Assembly (NCBI GenBank): GCA_947167935.1 | Contig: CAMVJU010000016.1 | Span: forward strand, 1-38,287 | Direction of reading: 5' to 3' | DNA: 38,287 nucleotides | Origin: an uncultured Prevotellaceae bacterium | Lineage (GTDB): Bacteria; Bacteroidota; Bacteroidia; Bacteroidales; Bacteroidaceae | Shown here: positions 24,965 to 31,719 of the stretch, one piece after another | Layout of the letters: each line of letters begins with the position of its first letter | Position numbering within the stretch: position 1 is the first letter of the stretch | The notes under the pieces: model-generated | Database searches by the model: none | What the model was told of the DNA's origin: nothing | The model's input: the letters and a program-made list of their open reading frames with translations, nothing else | Position numbers and translations under genes: made by a program

Positions 24965-26968
24965 TTATCTGAGCTTGCGATAATGACCGGTACTTACACG
25001 TTCAACCACATTGTAGTCGCTAATAAAAGCGCCAATATAACGCTCTGCCGTGCGCCCAGGAATATGTAGTTGACGAGCTAACTGCAGGAAATCCTTTGTT
25101 GTAAACTCCTGTTGCAAGGCATTATATAAGGCAAGTTCCTGAGCAGACATCGGCTTACCCGAAGTACTGAGAGGTGTCTCAACGTGAGGCAACAGTCGTT
25201 TGTAGACATAGACCGTATGGTTGATGAGACACGATGCGATGGTGATGGCTGTTTGGAAGTCGGTCTCCGTGCATACCAGTGGCTCACCCTTTTCTCCAAA
25301 CCTTGGCTTTTTCTCCTCATGACGCAGCACGGTAAGCACCATAGCTATGCGATAGGTGGTGAGACCCAGACGGAAGATGAAGGCTTCGAGTTCATCGCCA
25401 TGGAGCCCTATTTGCTCGTTATAGAGAGGCTCGAAGAACTGGTTGAAGCGTGTCTTCTGCTCTTCGTTGAGTGTGAACTTCAATGGCTCTTTACTATATG
25501 CCTTCAGGTCGTCATAGATGGCCTTGAAGCGCAGGCCAAGCGGAGCCAGTTGCTCGTAGAGAGTTTCTCCGCAGTCTTCAAACACGTTGCGCCATCCACG
25601 ACTTTTGCGTAGCAAGTAGAACACAAAACGGTTTGCCAGGCCGTTCTCAGTATTCTGGGGCGACAGCAACAGAGGCACCTGACCAGGAGTACACGTAAGC
25701 AAGATGGACAACTTGGGCTTTGCGATATAGACGTGCTCATTGTCCTTTCGACGGCTGTAGTCGATGGTCTCGTGGTGGAAGGCCTTGCGCAGTCCCGACG
25801 AGTAGTCGCCATAGTCCTGCTTGACGGCCTGTGTCAGCGTATCCGCCTCAGTCTCAAAAATGGCTCCCCAGCCCTCATTGGCTGCCAAGTCCTGATAGAA
25901 AGCCGTGGCTGAGGCATTTACCGAGATGAGAGGCGATCGGTAGGGCGGTTCTTCGGGCTCAGTGGCGTTGACTTTCTCTTTTTTATTCAGCGCATCATAG
26001 GCCGCCTTCTGTTTCAGATACTCACGATGTGCGTGCTCATAGGTGCTACGAATCTCGCGTACGGTAGGATCTGTGAGTGCGAGACAAGCCGGAATGATAC
26101 CCTTGTCGGCTGCTGACGAAGCCACGATGAACGTGTAGATAGGAGAGAAAACCTGCCTGCGGTCATAGATGCCGCAAACGTTCTTTGTAAAACCTGAAGC
26201 CAGATTGATCATACCTAGTATAACCTTGTCTTTTCCCTCGGGCGTTTCTTGCTTCTGGGCAGCATCGCGAATGATGGGCGGCAGGTCGTTGATATCCAGC
26301 TTGTCAGAGAAAGTGGGATTGACAATCGCTGATGCATCAAGCGTCTGCTCGTCTTCCAGAGAGGGGAATTCCGCCATTTCCGCCACTCCGCCACCGCTTT
26401 GCATGGCTGTTGCGGATGATTGGCAGTCAGACATTCCGTTAGCTCCAATATGGTTGTTTTCAATCATTTGCGTATTGCCACATACACTTTCTGAGTTAAC
26501 CGCACTATCCTTTACAGAGCCGTGGCGGAGTGGCGGAGTTGACGGAAAACGGCGTCCAATGGATGAGAGATCCACACCAGAATCCTGTGCCATCTTGTAA
26601 AAAGTCTTGATGGTCACGCGGCCATCTCGCTTCGAGAGGCACTCCTGCCACTTCTTTTCGCAGTCAGCTTCACGATATTTCGTGCTCTGGCTGCAAAGAC
26701 GATGGTAGAGGTCGCGACCATCCGGTCCCAGCCCATCAGCCAGGGCAAATCCCAGATGCAAAAAGTCTTCATACGACTCAGCAATGTTGGCACCCATTCG
26801 CAGCAGCTCGTCAGTAACGGCACGAGCCTTGGCCAACTCATCGTCAGCGATGGGGTTAGCTACCAGCTCCCTTGTCGTCAAGGGAGCATCTTCTTTCTTG
26901 ACGGCATGGCCTAAGTTCATGTTACCAACGGCGGCCCATGCCAGAGGGTCAAAATTCATATTGTCCAT
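24965..26968 (-). CDS. PriCT2-DUF3987 primase/helicase-like protein
   Basis: This protein of about 667 residues has an N-terminal PriCT_2-like domain (about residues 40-140: 'ESYEDFLHLGFALADGLGPDGRDLYHRLCSQSTKYREADCEKKWQECL') and a long DUF3987 domain (about 230-590). In other Bacteroidota these follow a BT4734-type N-terminal domain in one polypeptide or in a neighbouring gene. The module is thought to act in replication of mobile or accessory DNA, by analogy with primase C-terminal domains; this is inference. The C-terminus ('TTKDFLQLARQLHIPGRTAERYIGAFI') looks like a winged helix. Start options are TTG 26998, overlapping the upstream gene by 14 bp, ATG 26968 (chosen) or ATG 26959. Confidence 0.78.
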   Translation of the reverse strand: MDNMNFDPLAWAAVGNMNLGHAVKKEDAPLTTRELVANPIADDELAKARAVTDELLRMGANIAESYEDFLHLGFALADGLGPDGRDLYHRLCSQSTKYREADCEKKWQECLSKRDGRVTIKTFYKMAQDSGVDLSSIGRRFPSTPPLRHGSVKDSAVNSESVCGNTQMIENNHIGANGMSDCQSSATAMQSGGGVAEMAEFPSLEDEQTLDASAIVNPTFSDKLDINDLPPIIRDAAQKQETPEGKDKVILGMINLASGFTKNVCGIYDRRQVFSPIYTFIVASSAADKGIIPACLALTDPTVREIRSTYEHAHREYLKQKAAYDALNKKEKVNATEPEEPPYRSPLISVNASATAFYQDLAANEGWGAIFETEADTLTQAVKQDYGDYSSGLRKAFHHETIDYSRRKDNEHVYIAKPKLSILLTCTPGQVPLLLSPQNTENGLANRFVFYLLRKSRGWRNVFEDCGETLYEQLAPLGLRFKAIYDDLKAYSKEPLKFTLNEEQKTRFNQFFEPLYNEQIGLHGDELEAFIFRLGLTTYRIAMVLTVLRHEEKKPRFGEKGEPLVCTETDFQTAITIASCLINHTVYVYKRLLPHVETPLSTSGKPMSAQELALYNALQQEFTTKDFLQLARQLHIPGRTAERYIGAFISDYNVVERVSTGHYRKLR

Positions 26969-26984
26969 AGTTTTACTACTTTTT

Positions 26985-27590
26985 TTAGAAATACTCAATC
27001 AGTTCAGTTTTCAGATAGGCGTTCTCATCGTGACAGAGGAAACAGGCGCGCGAAACGTTGATACATTGTGCATCTACCTGTTTTTCAGTCAGTTGATAGG
27101 TTACCATGAGATAATTTCTGATTGCTACAAACCATGTGCGGTGGTCGCAACGACTTAGGTCGATGTGGATGAACCACTTCAAGCCATTGCCGCGTGGCGA
27201 GCGGAACAGCAGCAGCGTGTCGAACGCTGGGTCGTCTATCAACTTTTCGAACATCTCTTCCGTGCGTTCATTCAACTCGTCAAGATCCATTGTTATAAGC
27301 CCGGAGTGTTTCATGAGGCACTGGTCGGAGCAGTAGCTGAACAGCCCCGACGGCGTAATGTAGTCGAAGTTGCTACCTTTAAACTTCCGCGCCTCGTCCT
27401 TGTCGGCGATTATGCGCAGCTGCTCTGTCTCAGGCATAGCCCAACGCCCGCGTACATACTGATATACCCAGAACAGCGACACGGGCTTGCTCTCTGGCAC
27501 TTTGTTCGTGATGGGCTTCCGAAAGAAGCTCATCCTCACCTCTGCGGGATTCCAATCCCCAGCGGTTTTGTTTTGTGTAATACCTTCCAT
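26985..27590 (-). CDS. BT4734/VirE N-terminal-domain protein (primase-like)
   Basis: The domain runs from 'MSFFRKPITNKVPESKPVSLFWVYQYVRG' through 'GLITMDLDELNERTEEMFEKLIDDPAFDTLLLFRSPRGNGLKWFIHIDL' to 'QCINVSRACFLCHDENAYL'. The DLDE and SPRGNGLK stretches resemble the active site of archaeo-eukaryotic primase-type domains, so primase activity is plausible but unproven. The frame is open to a TTG at 27725, but that codon lies inside the -7 box. The ATG at 27590 (about 201 residues) is used, with GTG at 27701 as the alternative. The stop is 16 bp before the next gene's ATG, so translation is probably coupled. Confidence 0.72.
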   Translation of the reverse strand: MEGITQNKTAGDWNPAEVRMSFFRKPITNKVPESKPVSLFWVYQYVRGRWAMPETEQLRIIADKDEARKFKGSNFDYITPSGLFSYCSDQCLMKHSGLITMDLDELNERTEEMFEKLIDDPAFDTLLLFRSPRGNGLKWFIHIDLSRCDHRTWFVAIRNYLMVTYQLTEKQVDAQCINVSRACFLCHDENAYLKTELIEYF

Positions 27591-27722
27591 ACAATACGTC
27601 AATATTTGTATTTGAGGTTTACTCTCTTGCACCAGTCGGGCTTCGGTATAGAGAATTTTCGCCTTACCCGCCGTTCCCCCCGAACCGTGCTCAGTTTTCA
27701 CCGGAGGTACTGAATTCTGACA

Positions 27723-27730
27723 CAAAGGTA
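27723..27730 (-). promoter_or_regulatory. -7 box of the primase-like pair
   Basis: TACCTTTG on the minus strand. It overlaps a possible TTG start, which argues for a downstream start. Confidence 0.5.
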
Positions 27731-27773
27731 CGGCCTTTTACTGAGAAGGGAAATAACTCTTATGGCAAGCAGG

Positions 27774-27814
27774 AAAAGAAAAAGCGTTCCTTCCCCCAAA
27801 AAGGAAAGGAACGC
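27774..27814 (-). terminator. Terminator of the ImmA/IrrE gene
   Basis: GCGTTCCTT (27784-27792) pairs with AAGGAACGC (27806-27814), and on the minus strand the stem is followed by TTTTTCTTTT. Confidence 0.85.
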
Positions 27815-27854
27815 AGGAAAATGGTCTGGATTTGTTAACAGTTAAACGTGGCTA

Positions 27855-29414
27855 TTATGCTTCATCGATGATAAGCCCAAGTTTCTTCAGACGGATATAT
27901 GCAGCTGTTAGCGACACATTCATTTTGTTAGAAATAGGGCCTACTACATTTTGGAAGTTTTTGTCATAATGGTATCTCTTCTTAACTGTCAAGGGAGAAA
28001 CCGTTTCACGCTTGAACCATTTCTTCCAATAGATATCGTAAAGCATCCAAATCACCGAAGCGGGCATCAGCAGACATGAGGCAAAATAGTCGGCATGGTG
28101 TTCCATCCATTTCCTGTTTCTTGACACAATCGTCCGGTTGCCGTCTTCTGCTTTCTCAATTGCATCCTGATGGAAAATATTGTGGCCTATCTCATGCGAC
28201 ATAGAGAAACGATCGACTGGGTCATCATACTCCAGACGGTTGGTGAGAGTTACGCTCTTCTGACCTATTGCAATACGCCCCAGGTCGCTGCCAGTCTTCC
28301 CCCTTCTCACCGTCAATCCCATATCTTCGGCTAACAGGTATGGGTCTATTACACAGGGAGGCACCTTATCGGAGGGTCGGCACTGACTAAGCAGGGAAAC
28401 ATAGAAGTCCACCTGTGGCTTGACCAACTGTAAAGCAGTTTTCTCTATTTCAGCATCGGACAGTACAGGTACGGTCACGAAAAGATCTTTTTTGTCGAAC
28501 GAGGCATACTTATAGAGAACGAAAGACAGCGAGTCGTCTATCCTGCCCTGGTCAAAGACAAGTATTGGCTCCGACATTTCAGCTTTCCCAACGAGCATCT
28601 TTTGCCACATAAGCTCATCTGACAGTTGTTCCCAACGGGCACGCGGCAGTTCAAAATTATGCTCATTCACCCTATACTGCGGATTCACAAAAACCAACCC
28701 GACATCTTGACGGGTGGCCTCACGCTTTACTTCGGCAGAAAATGTGTGGGTCGAAGCAATAAACAGCTTCGTGTTTTTAAGCTGGCAAAACCTGCCGCTA
28801 AGCATTTCCACAATATCTTCCGTCAATCCTTCTTCCACACATTCAAAAATCATCGTCTGCGAAGGTGTCTGCGCATCCATAAACCGTTGTGACATATACC
28901 GCTCCAACGACAACGTAGCCGTTTTGCCATTATACACAGGACGTACGCACACCTTGGCATAGTCAGCCTTCATAGCTTTTTCGTCCAAGAACTCCTTCAT
29001 TCTCTTTTCCAGCGTGTACTCAACTGTAGGTGATGGCGGGGGAACATCTTTGGTCAACAAGTCTGATAGTTCTTTAATGTCTTTGCGAAGCACATGACCG
29101 GAAAGAAGGGTGTCATCAAGATACTTACGTAATTCATCCTTGAACTTAAAGCTCTGAATATTGTGGAAAATTTTAGATTGAGTGTCTTTTTCAAGAAGCG
29201 CGTCCTTGCACTCTTCGACCAGCAAGCGTGCAAAGTCGTCATGGCCAATATCATCCCTCAAAGTACCTTGCCGCTTGCTCTCCCATTCTACCAGATACCA
29301 GTAGCTTTTACCTTTCTTCGATACCCAATCACCTACGCAATTCTCTATCCGCCAAATCCAATTGTCGGCCTCCTGGGGATTGTTGAAATACTTCAGATTC
29401 TCTATGTTAAACAT
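27855..29414 (-). CDS. ImmA/IrrE metallopeptidase with N-terminal Mrr-like nuclease-fold domain
   Basis: This 519-residue protein has the IrrE/ImmA zinc site 'FSMSHEIGHNIFHQD' (His407, Glu408, His411) with 'EHHADYFASCLLMP' after it, as in peptidases that cleave repressors or stress regulators. A C-terminal helix-turn-helix-like stretch is 'ISNKMNVSLTAAYIRLKKLGL'. Residues about 187-245 ('IFECVEEGLTEDIVEML...TKLFIASTHTFSAEVKREA') resemble the end of an Mrr-type PD-(D/E)xK domain, but the QxK lysine is missing. The frame is open to a TTG at 29441, but ATG 29414 is preferred because the -7 box ends at 29446. No XRE-type repressor partner is adjacent. Confidence 0.75.
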   Translation of the reverse strand: MFNIENLKYFNNPQEADNWIWRIENCVGDWVSKKGKSYWYLVEWESKRQGTLRDDIGHDDFARLLVEECKDALLEKDTQSKIFHNIQSFKFKDELRKYLDDTLLSGHVLRKDIKELSDLLTKDVPPPSPTVEYTLEKRMKEFLDEKAMKADYAKVCVRPVYNGKTATLSLERYMSQRFMDAQTPSQTMIFECVEEGLTEDIVEMLSGRFCQLKNTKLFIASTHTFSAEVKREATRQDVGLVFVNPQYRVNEHNFELPRARWEQLSDELMWQKMLVGKAEMSEPILVFDQGRIDDSLSFVLYKYASFDKKDLFVTVPVLSDAEIEKTALQLVKPQVDFYVSLLSQCRPSDKVPPCVIDPYLLAEDMGLTVRRGKTGSDLGRIAIGQKSVTLTNRLEYDDPVDRFSMSHEIGHNIFHQDAIEKAEDGNRTIVSRNRKWMEHHADYFASCLLMPASVIWMLYDIYWKKWFKRETVSPLTVKKRYHYDKNFQNVVGPISNKMNVSLTAAYIRLKKLGLIIDEA

Positions 29415-29445
29415 ATCTTGTTTTGTTGTCCCAAATAACAACTCG

Positions 29446-29477
29446 CAAAATTACTGCTTTTTCGCAACAAAACCAAA
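29446..29477 (-). promoter_or_regulatory. Promoter of the ImmA/IrrE gene
   Basis: On the minus strand TTTG (29474-29477), 20 bp, TAATTTTG (29446-29453). It supports the ATG at 29414. Confidence 0.75.
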
Positions 29478-29647
29478 TTGCTTTCAAAAAAAATGTTCCT
29501 TTTCAAACTATTTTTGTAATTTCGCAATCCAAAAAGTTGTCCAAAACGGAAAACTCTTAGTCTTTTTACTACTATACATGTTCGCACATTACCCCCTGTG
29601 CCACAAAAAAAGTCCATCATTCTGTTCCTTCTTTCATTTATTCTTCG

Positions 29648-29655
29648 TATCTTTG
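29648..29655 (+). promoter_or_regulatory. -7 box of the small unknown gene
   Basis: TATCTTTG lies 18 bp before the ATG at 29674. A second possible -7 (TAATTTCG, 29517-29524) lies further upstream. Confidence 0.5.
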
Positions 29656-29673
29656 CAGCTGCTTAATAAATTG

Positions 29674-30120
29674 ATGATGACAAAGAAACAACGGACAGAA
29701 GAGGAATATTACAACGAGAGCCGGAGACTGCGAGTTGAGACGATGCAAATGGCCGACGCTCTGCGCGACAATCCTCTGCGCTTTACCATCACCAACGGCA
29801 TCACGATGGATGTTGAAGTGACCAAGTCAGACCTCAAGACCATTGTCAGCAAGAATACTCAGGACAACCGCTTCAACGCATTCAAAAATAAAGTTGCACA
29901 AGATATTCGAGGCTTTATAGAGAAAGCCCAGTACGAAGGGTGGCGAGAGGTTATTCCTGGCAAGCACCCAGAGACGGCATATTTCGCCTATTTCAGCCGG
30001 GAACTTGGTGCTAAGGCATATCTCTGTATTCGTAAAATCAAGAACACAGGATTGTTCAAGCCATACGCCATCATCGATCAGGCCATGTTCGATGCCGAGA
30101 TACAAAACCTAAGAAAATAA
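29674..30120 (+). CDS. Uncharacterised 148-residue protein
   Basis: I do not recognise this family with certainty. The N-terminus is helical and charged ('KKQRTEEEYYNESRRLRVETMQMADAL'); the rest is mixed alpha/beta ('FTITNGITMDVEVTKSDLKTIVSKN', 'YEGWREVIPGKHPETAYFAYFSRELGAKAYLCIRKIKNTG'). The pattern 'H-P-E...YFAYF...G...Y.CIRK' is distantly reminiscent of the nuclease-like or large-polyvalent-associated domains of mobile elements (PBECR/LPD class), at low confidence. There are no signal or membrane segments. The start at 29674 (or 29677) follows the promoter; the frame is open upstream to 29362. It stands alone between two divergent control regions. Confidence 0.6.
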   Translation: MMTKKQRTEEEYYNESRRLRVETMQMADALRDNPLRFTITNGITMDVEVTKSDLKTIVSKNTQDNRFNAFKNKVAQDIRGFIEKAQYEGWREVIPGKHPETAYFAYFSRELGAKAYLCIRKIKNTGLFKPYAIIDQAMFDAEIQNLRK

Positions 30121-30199
30121 AAAAAACCGCTGAACTGATTTGCTAACCCGATTACGGTGCTACTCTTTCATTTCAGCGGGAGGAAATCGTTTCCTTTCG
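30119..30199 (-). ncRNA. Candidate small RNA with own promoter and terminator
   Basis: On the minus strand a full promoter (30204-30234) is followed by about 80 nt without a start codon plus frame. The predicted RNA has a first hairpin AGGAAA-CGA-TTTCCT (30181-30195) and then a second stem CCGCTGAA / TTCAGCGG (30171-30178 with 30126-30133) enclosing about 37 nt, ending in a run of seven T residues. This is the layout of a free-standing bacterial sRNA. Its 3' end abuts the stop codon of the convergent small gene, so it may alternatively serve mainly as that gene's convergent terminator. Confidence 0.5.
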
Positions 30200-30203
30200 T
30201 GCT

Positions 30204-30234
30204 GCAAAGATAAGCACTTTTCCTGAATATTCCA
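30204..30234 (-). promoter_or_regulatory. Promoter of the candidate small RNA
   Basis: On the minus strand TTGG (30231-30234), 19 bp, TATCTTTG (30204-30211). Confidence 0.6.
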
Positions 30235-30240
30235 ACTTTT

Positions 30241-30272
30241 TCCACAACTTTTTTCATTGAAACCGTTGTGGA
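30241..30272. promoter_or_regulatory. Inverted repeat between divergent promoters (candidate operator)
   Basis: TCCACAAC (30241-30248) and GTTGTGGA (30265-30272) form a perfect 8-bp inverted repeat with 16 bp between. The right arm covers the -33 region of the rightward promoter; the left arm lies just upstream of the leftward sRNA promoter. Confidence 0.45.
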
Positions 30273-30287
30273 TTTGAAAAATCTTCG

Positions 30288-30295
30288 TATCTTTG
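30288..30295 (+). promoter_or_regulatory. -7 box of the structured RNA and restriction-modification operon
   Basis: TATCTTTG with TTG at 30266-30268, about 19 bp upstream. The transcript would start near 30301 and carry a leader of about 300 nt. Confidence 0.6.
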
Positions 30296-30300
30296 CCGTC

Positions 30301-30605
30301 GGTTCGGGGAGAAATCCGGACTAATAAAAAGCATTCGCTATTATTTCGCGTTCAGCCAAAAGCGTAGGAAACTTATTGGGAATAAAAACGCAACGAGATA
30401 ATACGTGACGAGATGGCCGTAGTGGGACATCTTGCGCAGTCTTATATAACGAATGCACTATCACTTCGGTGTGGTGCATACTTTGTAAGACTGCGGGGGT
30501 TCCCTTCCTACGCTACCTCCAAGCTGAACGCAAAAAGGTGCATCACACTTTTTGCGTCTTAGCGTGATTGATAGTCAATGCGCATGAACTTAAGACTGTC
30601 AATCT
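30301..30605 (+). ncRNA. Highly structured RNA leader upstream of the methyltransferase
   Basis: No gene is visible here, but nested complementary arms are: P1 GCGTTCAGC (30348-30356) with 30523-30531; P2 AGCGTAGGAA (30361-30370) with 30505-30514; P3 CGCAGTCTTA (30435-30444) with 30486-30495; P4 ATGCAC (30453-30458) with 30474-30479, capped by CAC-TTCG-GTG. A further 10-bp hairpin P5 (30528-30537 with 30548-30557) shares bases with P1, and a hairpin (30567-30576 with 30594-30603) ends just before the ATG at 30606. It could be a free-standing structured RNA or a regulatory leader. No Rfam class is recognised. Confidence 0.6.
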
Positions 30606-31706
30606 ATGGCAAACAAAAATCTAAGCGCTGCTAAAGAAGCCAAGAAGGACGAGTTCTACACGCAGTTGGAGGACATCAACAAGGAACTGAAGTACTACCG
30701 TGAACACTTCCGCGGAAAGACGATACTGTGCAACTGCGATGACCCACGTATCTCGAACTTCTTTACGTATTTTGCATATAACTTTGAGTTCCTCGGCTTG
30801 AAGCGTCTTATCACCACGTGCTACAAGAATCAGGACGCCGACCTGTTTAGTCAGCACAAGAGCGAACAGGCAATCTACTTGATTTACGACGGCGATAAGA
30901 ATGGCAACCACATACCCGACCCTGAAGAGATTGGCATCCATCCATTGATGGGCGATGGTGACTTCCGTTCAAAGGAATGTATAGAACTATTGAAGGAAGC
31001 CGACATTGTGGTAACGAACCCGCCTTTCTCCTTGTTCCGCGAATACGTGGCTCAACTGATGGAATATGAGAAGAAGTTTATCATTATCGGAAACGTGAAT
31101 GCTGTTTCATACAAAGAAATCTTCCCGCTCATAAAGGACAACAAACTATGGATGGGGCAGAGCATCAAGAGCGGTGACAGAAAGTTTCTCGTTCCTGATG
31201 ACTACGAGCTGAATGCAGCTGGTTGCGGCATCGATGAAAACGGCAAGAAGTTTATCCGCGTCAAAGGTGTACGATGGTTTACAAATCTCGACTTTAAGGA
31301 GCGTCATGATGACCTTCCTTTATACCGACACTACTCACCTGACATGTATCAAACGTATGACAACTTCAAAGCCATTGAGGTAAGCAAGACCGAGGACATC
31401 CCCGATGACTATGACGGCATGATGGGCGTTCCTTTGACCTTCCTTGATAAGTACAACCCTGAGCAGTTTGAGATATTGGGCATCACCAAAACATGGTTTG
31501 GGTTGGCCTCCAAAAAATACCCAGACCAAATCCAAGTCGACAAGAACGGTAAGGAGTCGAAGGTGACGAAACTTAATGATGGTCCAGTGCTCGAAGTTAA
31601 CAAGGCTCCCATTGATAAGACCTACTATAAGGTTGACGACAAAATGTATATTCAAGCCTACGCCCGCATCCTCATACGTAATAAGAATCCCAAGAAGAAC
31701 TCCTAA
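30606..31706 (+). CDS. EcoRI-family adenine-specific DNA methyltransferase
   Basis: This 366-residue protein matches the M.EcoRI-type methylase family: 'AKEAKKDEFYTQLEDINKELKYYREHFRGKTILCNCDDPRISNFFTYFAYNF' near the start and the catalytic motif 'DIVVTNPPFSLFREYV' (NPPF at residues 138-141), which transfers a methyl group to N6 of adenine. The target site cannot be read from sequence; GAATTC is the site of the founding member only. The DUF262-HNH gene starts 13 bp after its stop and an Mrr gene follows, so a restriction-modification or related defence operon is likely. The long structured leader suggests control at the RNA level. Confidence 0.88.
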   Translation: MANKNLSAAKEAKKDEFYTQLEDINKELKYYREHFRGKTILCNCDDPRISNFFTYFAYNFEFLGLKRLITTCYKNQDADLFSQHKSEQAIYLIYDGDKNGNHIPDPEEIGIHPLMGDGDFRSKECIELLKEADIVVTNPPFSLFREYVAQLMEYEKKFIIIGNVNAVSYKEIFPLIKDNKLWMGQSIKSGDRKFLVPDDYELNAAGCGIDENGKKFIRVKGVRWFTNLDFKERHDDLPLYRHYSPDMYQTYDNFKAIEVSKTEDIPDDYDGMMGVPLTFLDKYNPEQFEILGITKTWFGLASKKYPDQIQVDKNGKESKVTKLNDGPVLEVNKAPIDKTYYKVDDKMYIQAYARILIRNKNPKKNS

Positions 31707-31719
31707 AAACCTTGCAATC

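Noticed and set aside
26985..26998. Programmed frameshift joining the two primase-like genes
   Set aside because: The only homopolymer (seven A) lies after the TAA stop, and no slippery heptamer occurs in the 14-bp overlap; reinitiation is simpler.
27591..27725. N-terminal extension of the BT4734-type gene to the TTG at 27725
   Set aside because: The TTG is inside the TACCTTTG -7 box, so it would not be transcribed; GTG 27701 remains possible.
30301..30605. Retron or group II intron RNA
   Set aside because: No reverse transcriptase is found anywhere in the window, and typical intron ends (GTGCG... and domain V) are not seen.
30301..30605. tRNA, tmRNA or 6S RNA
   Set aside because: There is no acceptor-like pairing with a tRNA-like end and no tag-coding frame; a 6S-like long hairpin is possible in outline, but the position as an operon leader and the multiple side hairpins do not fit well.
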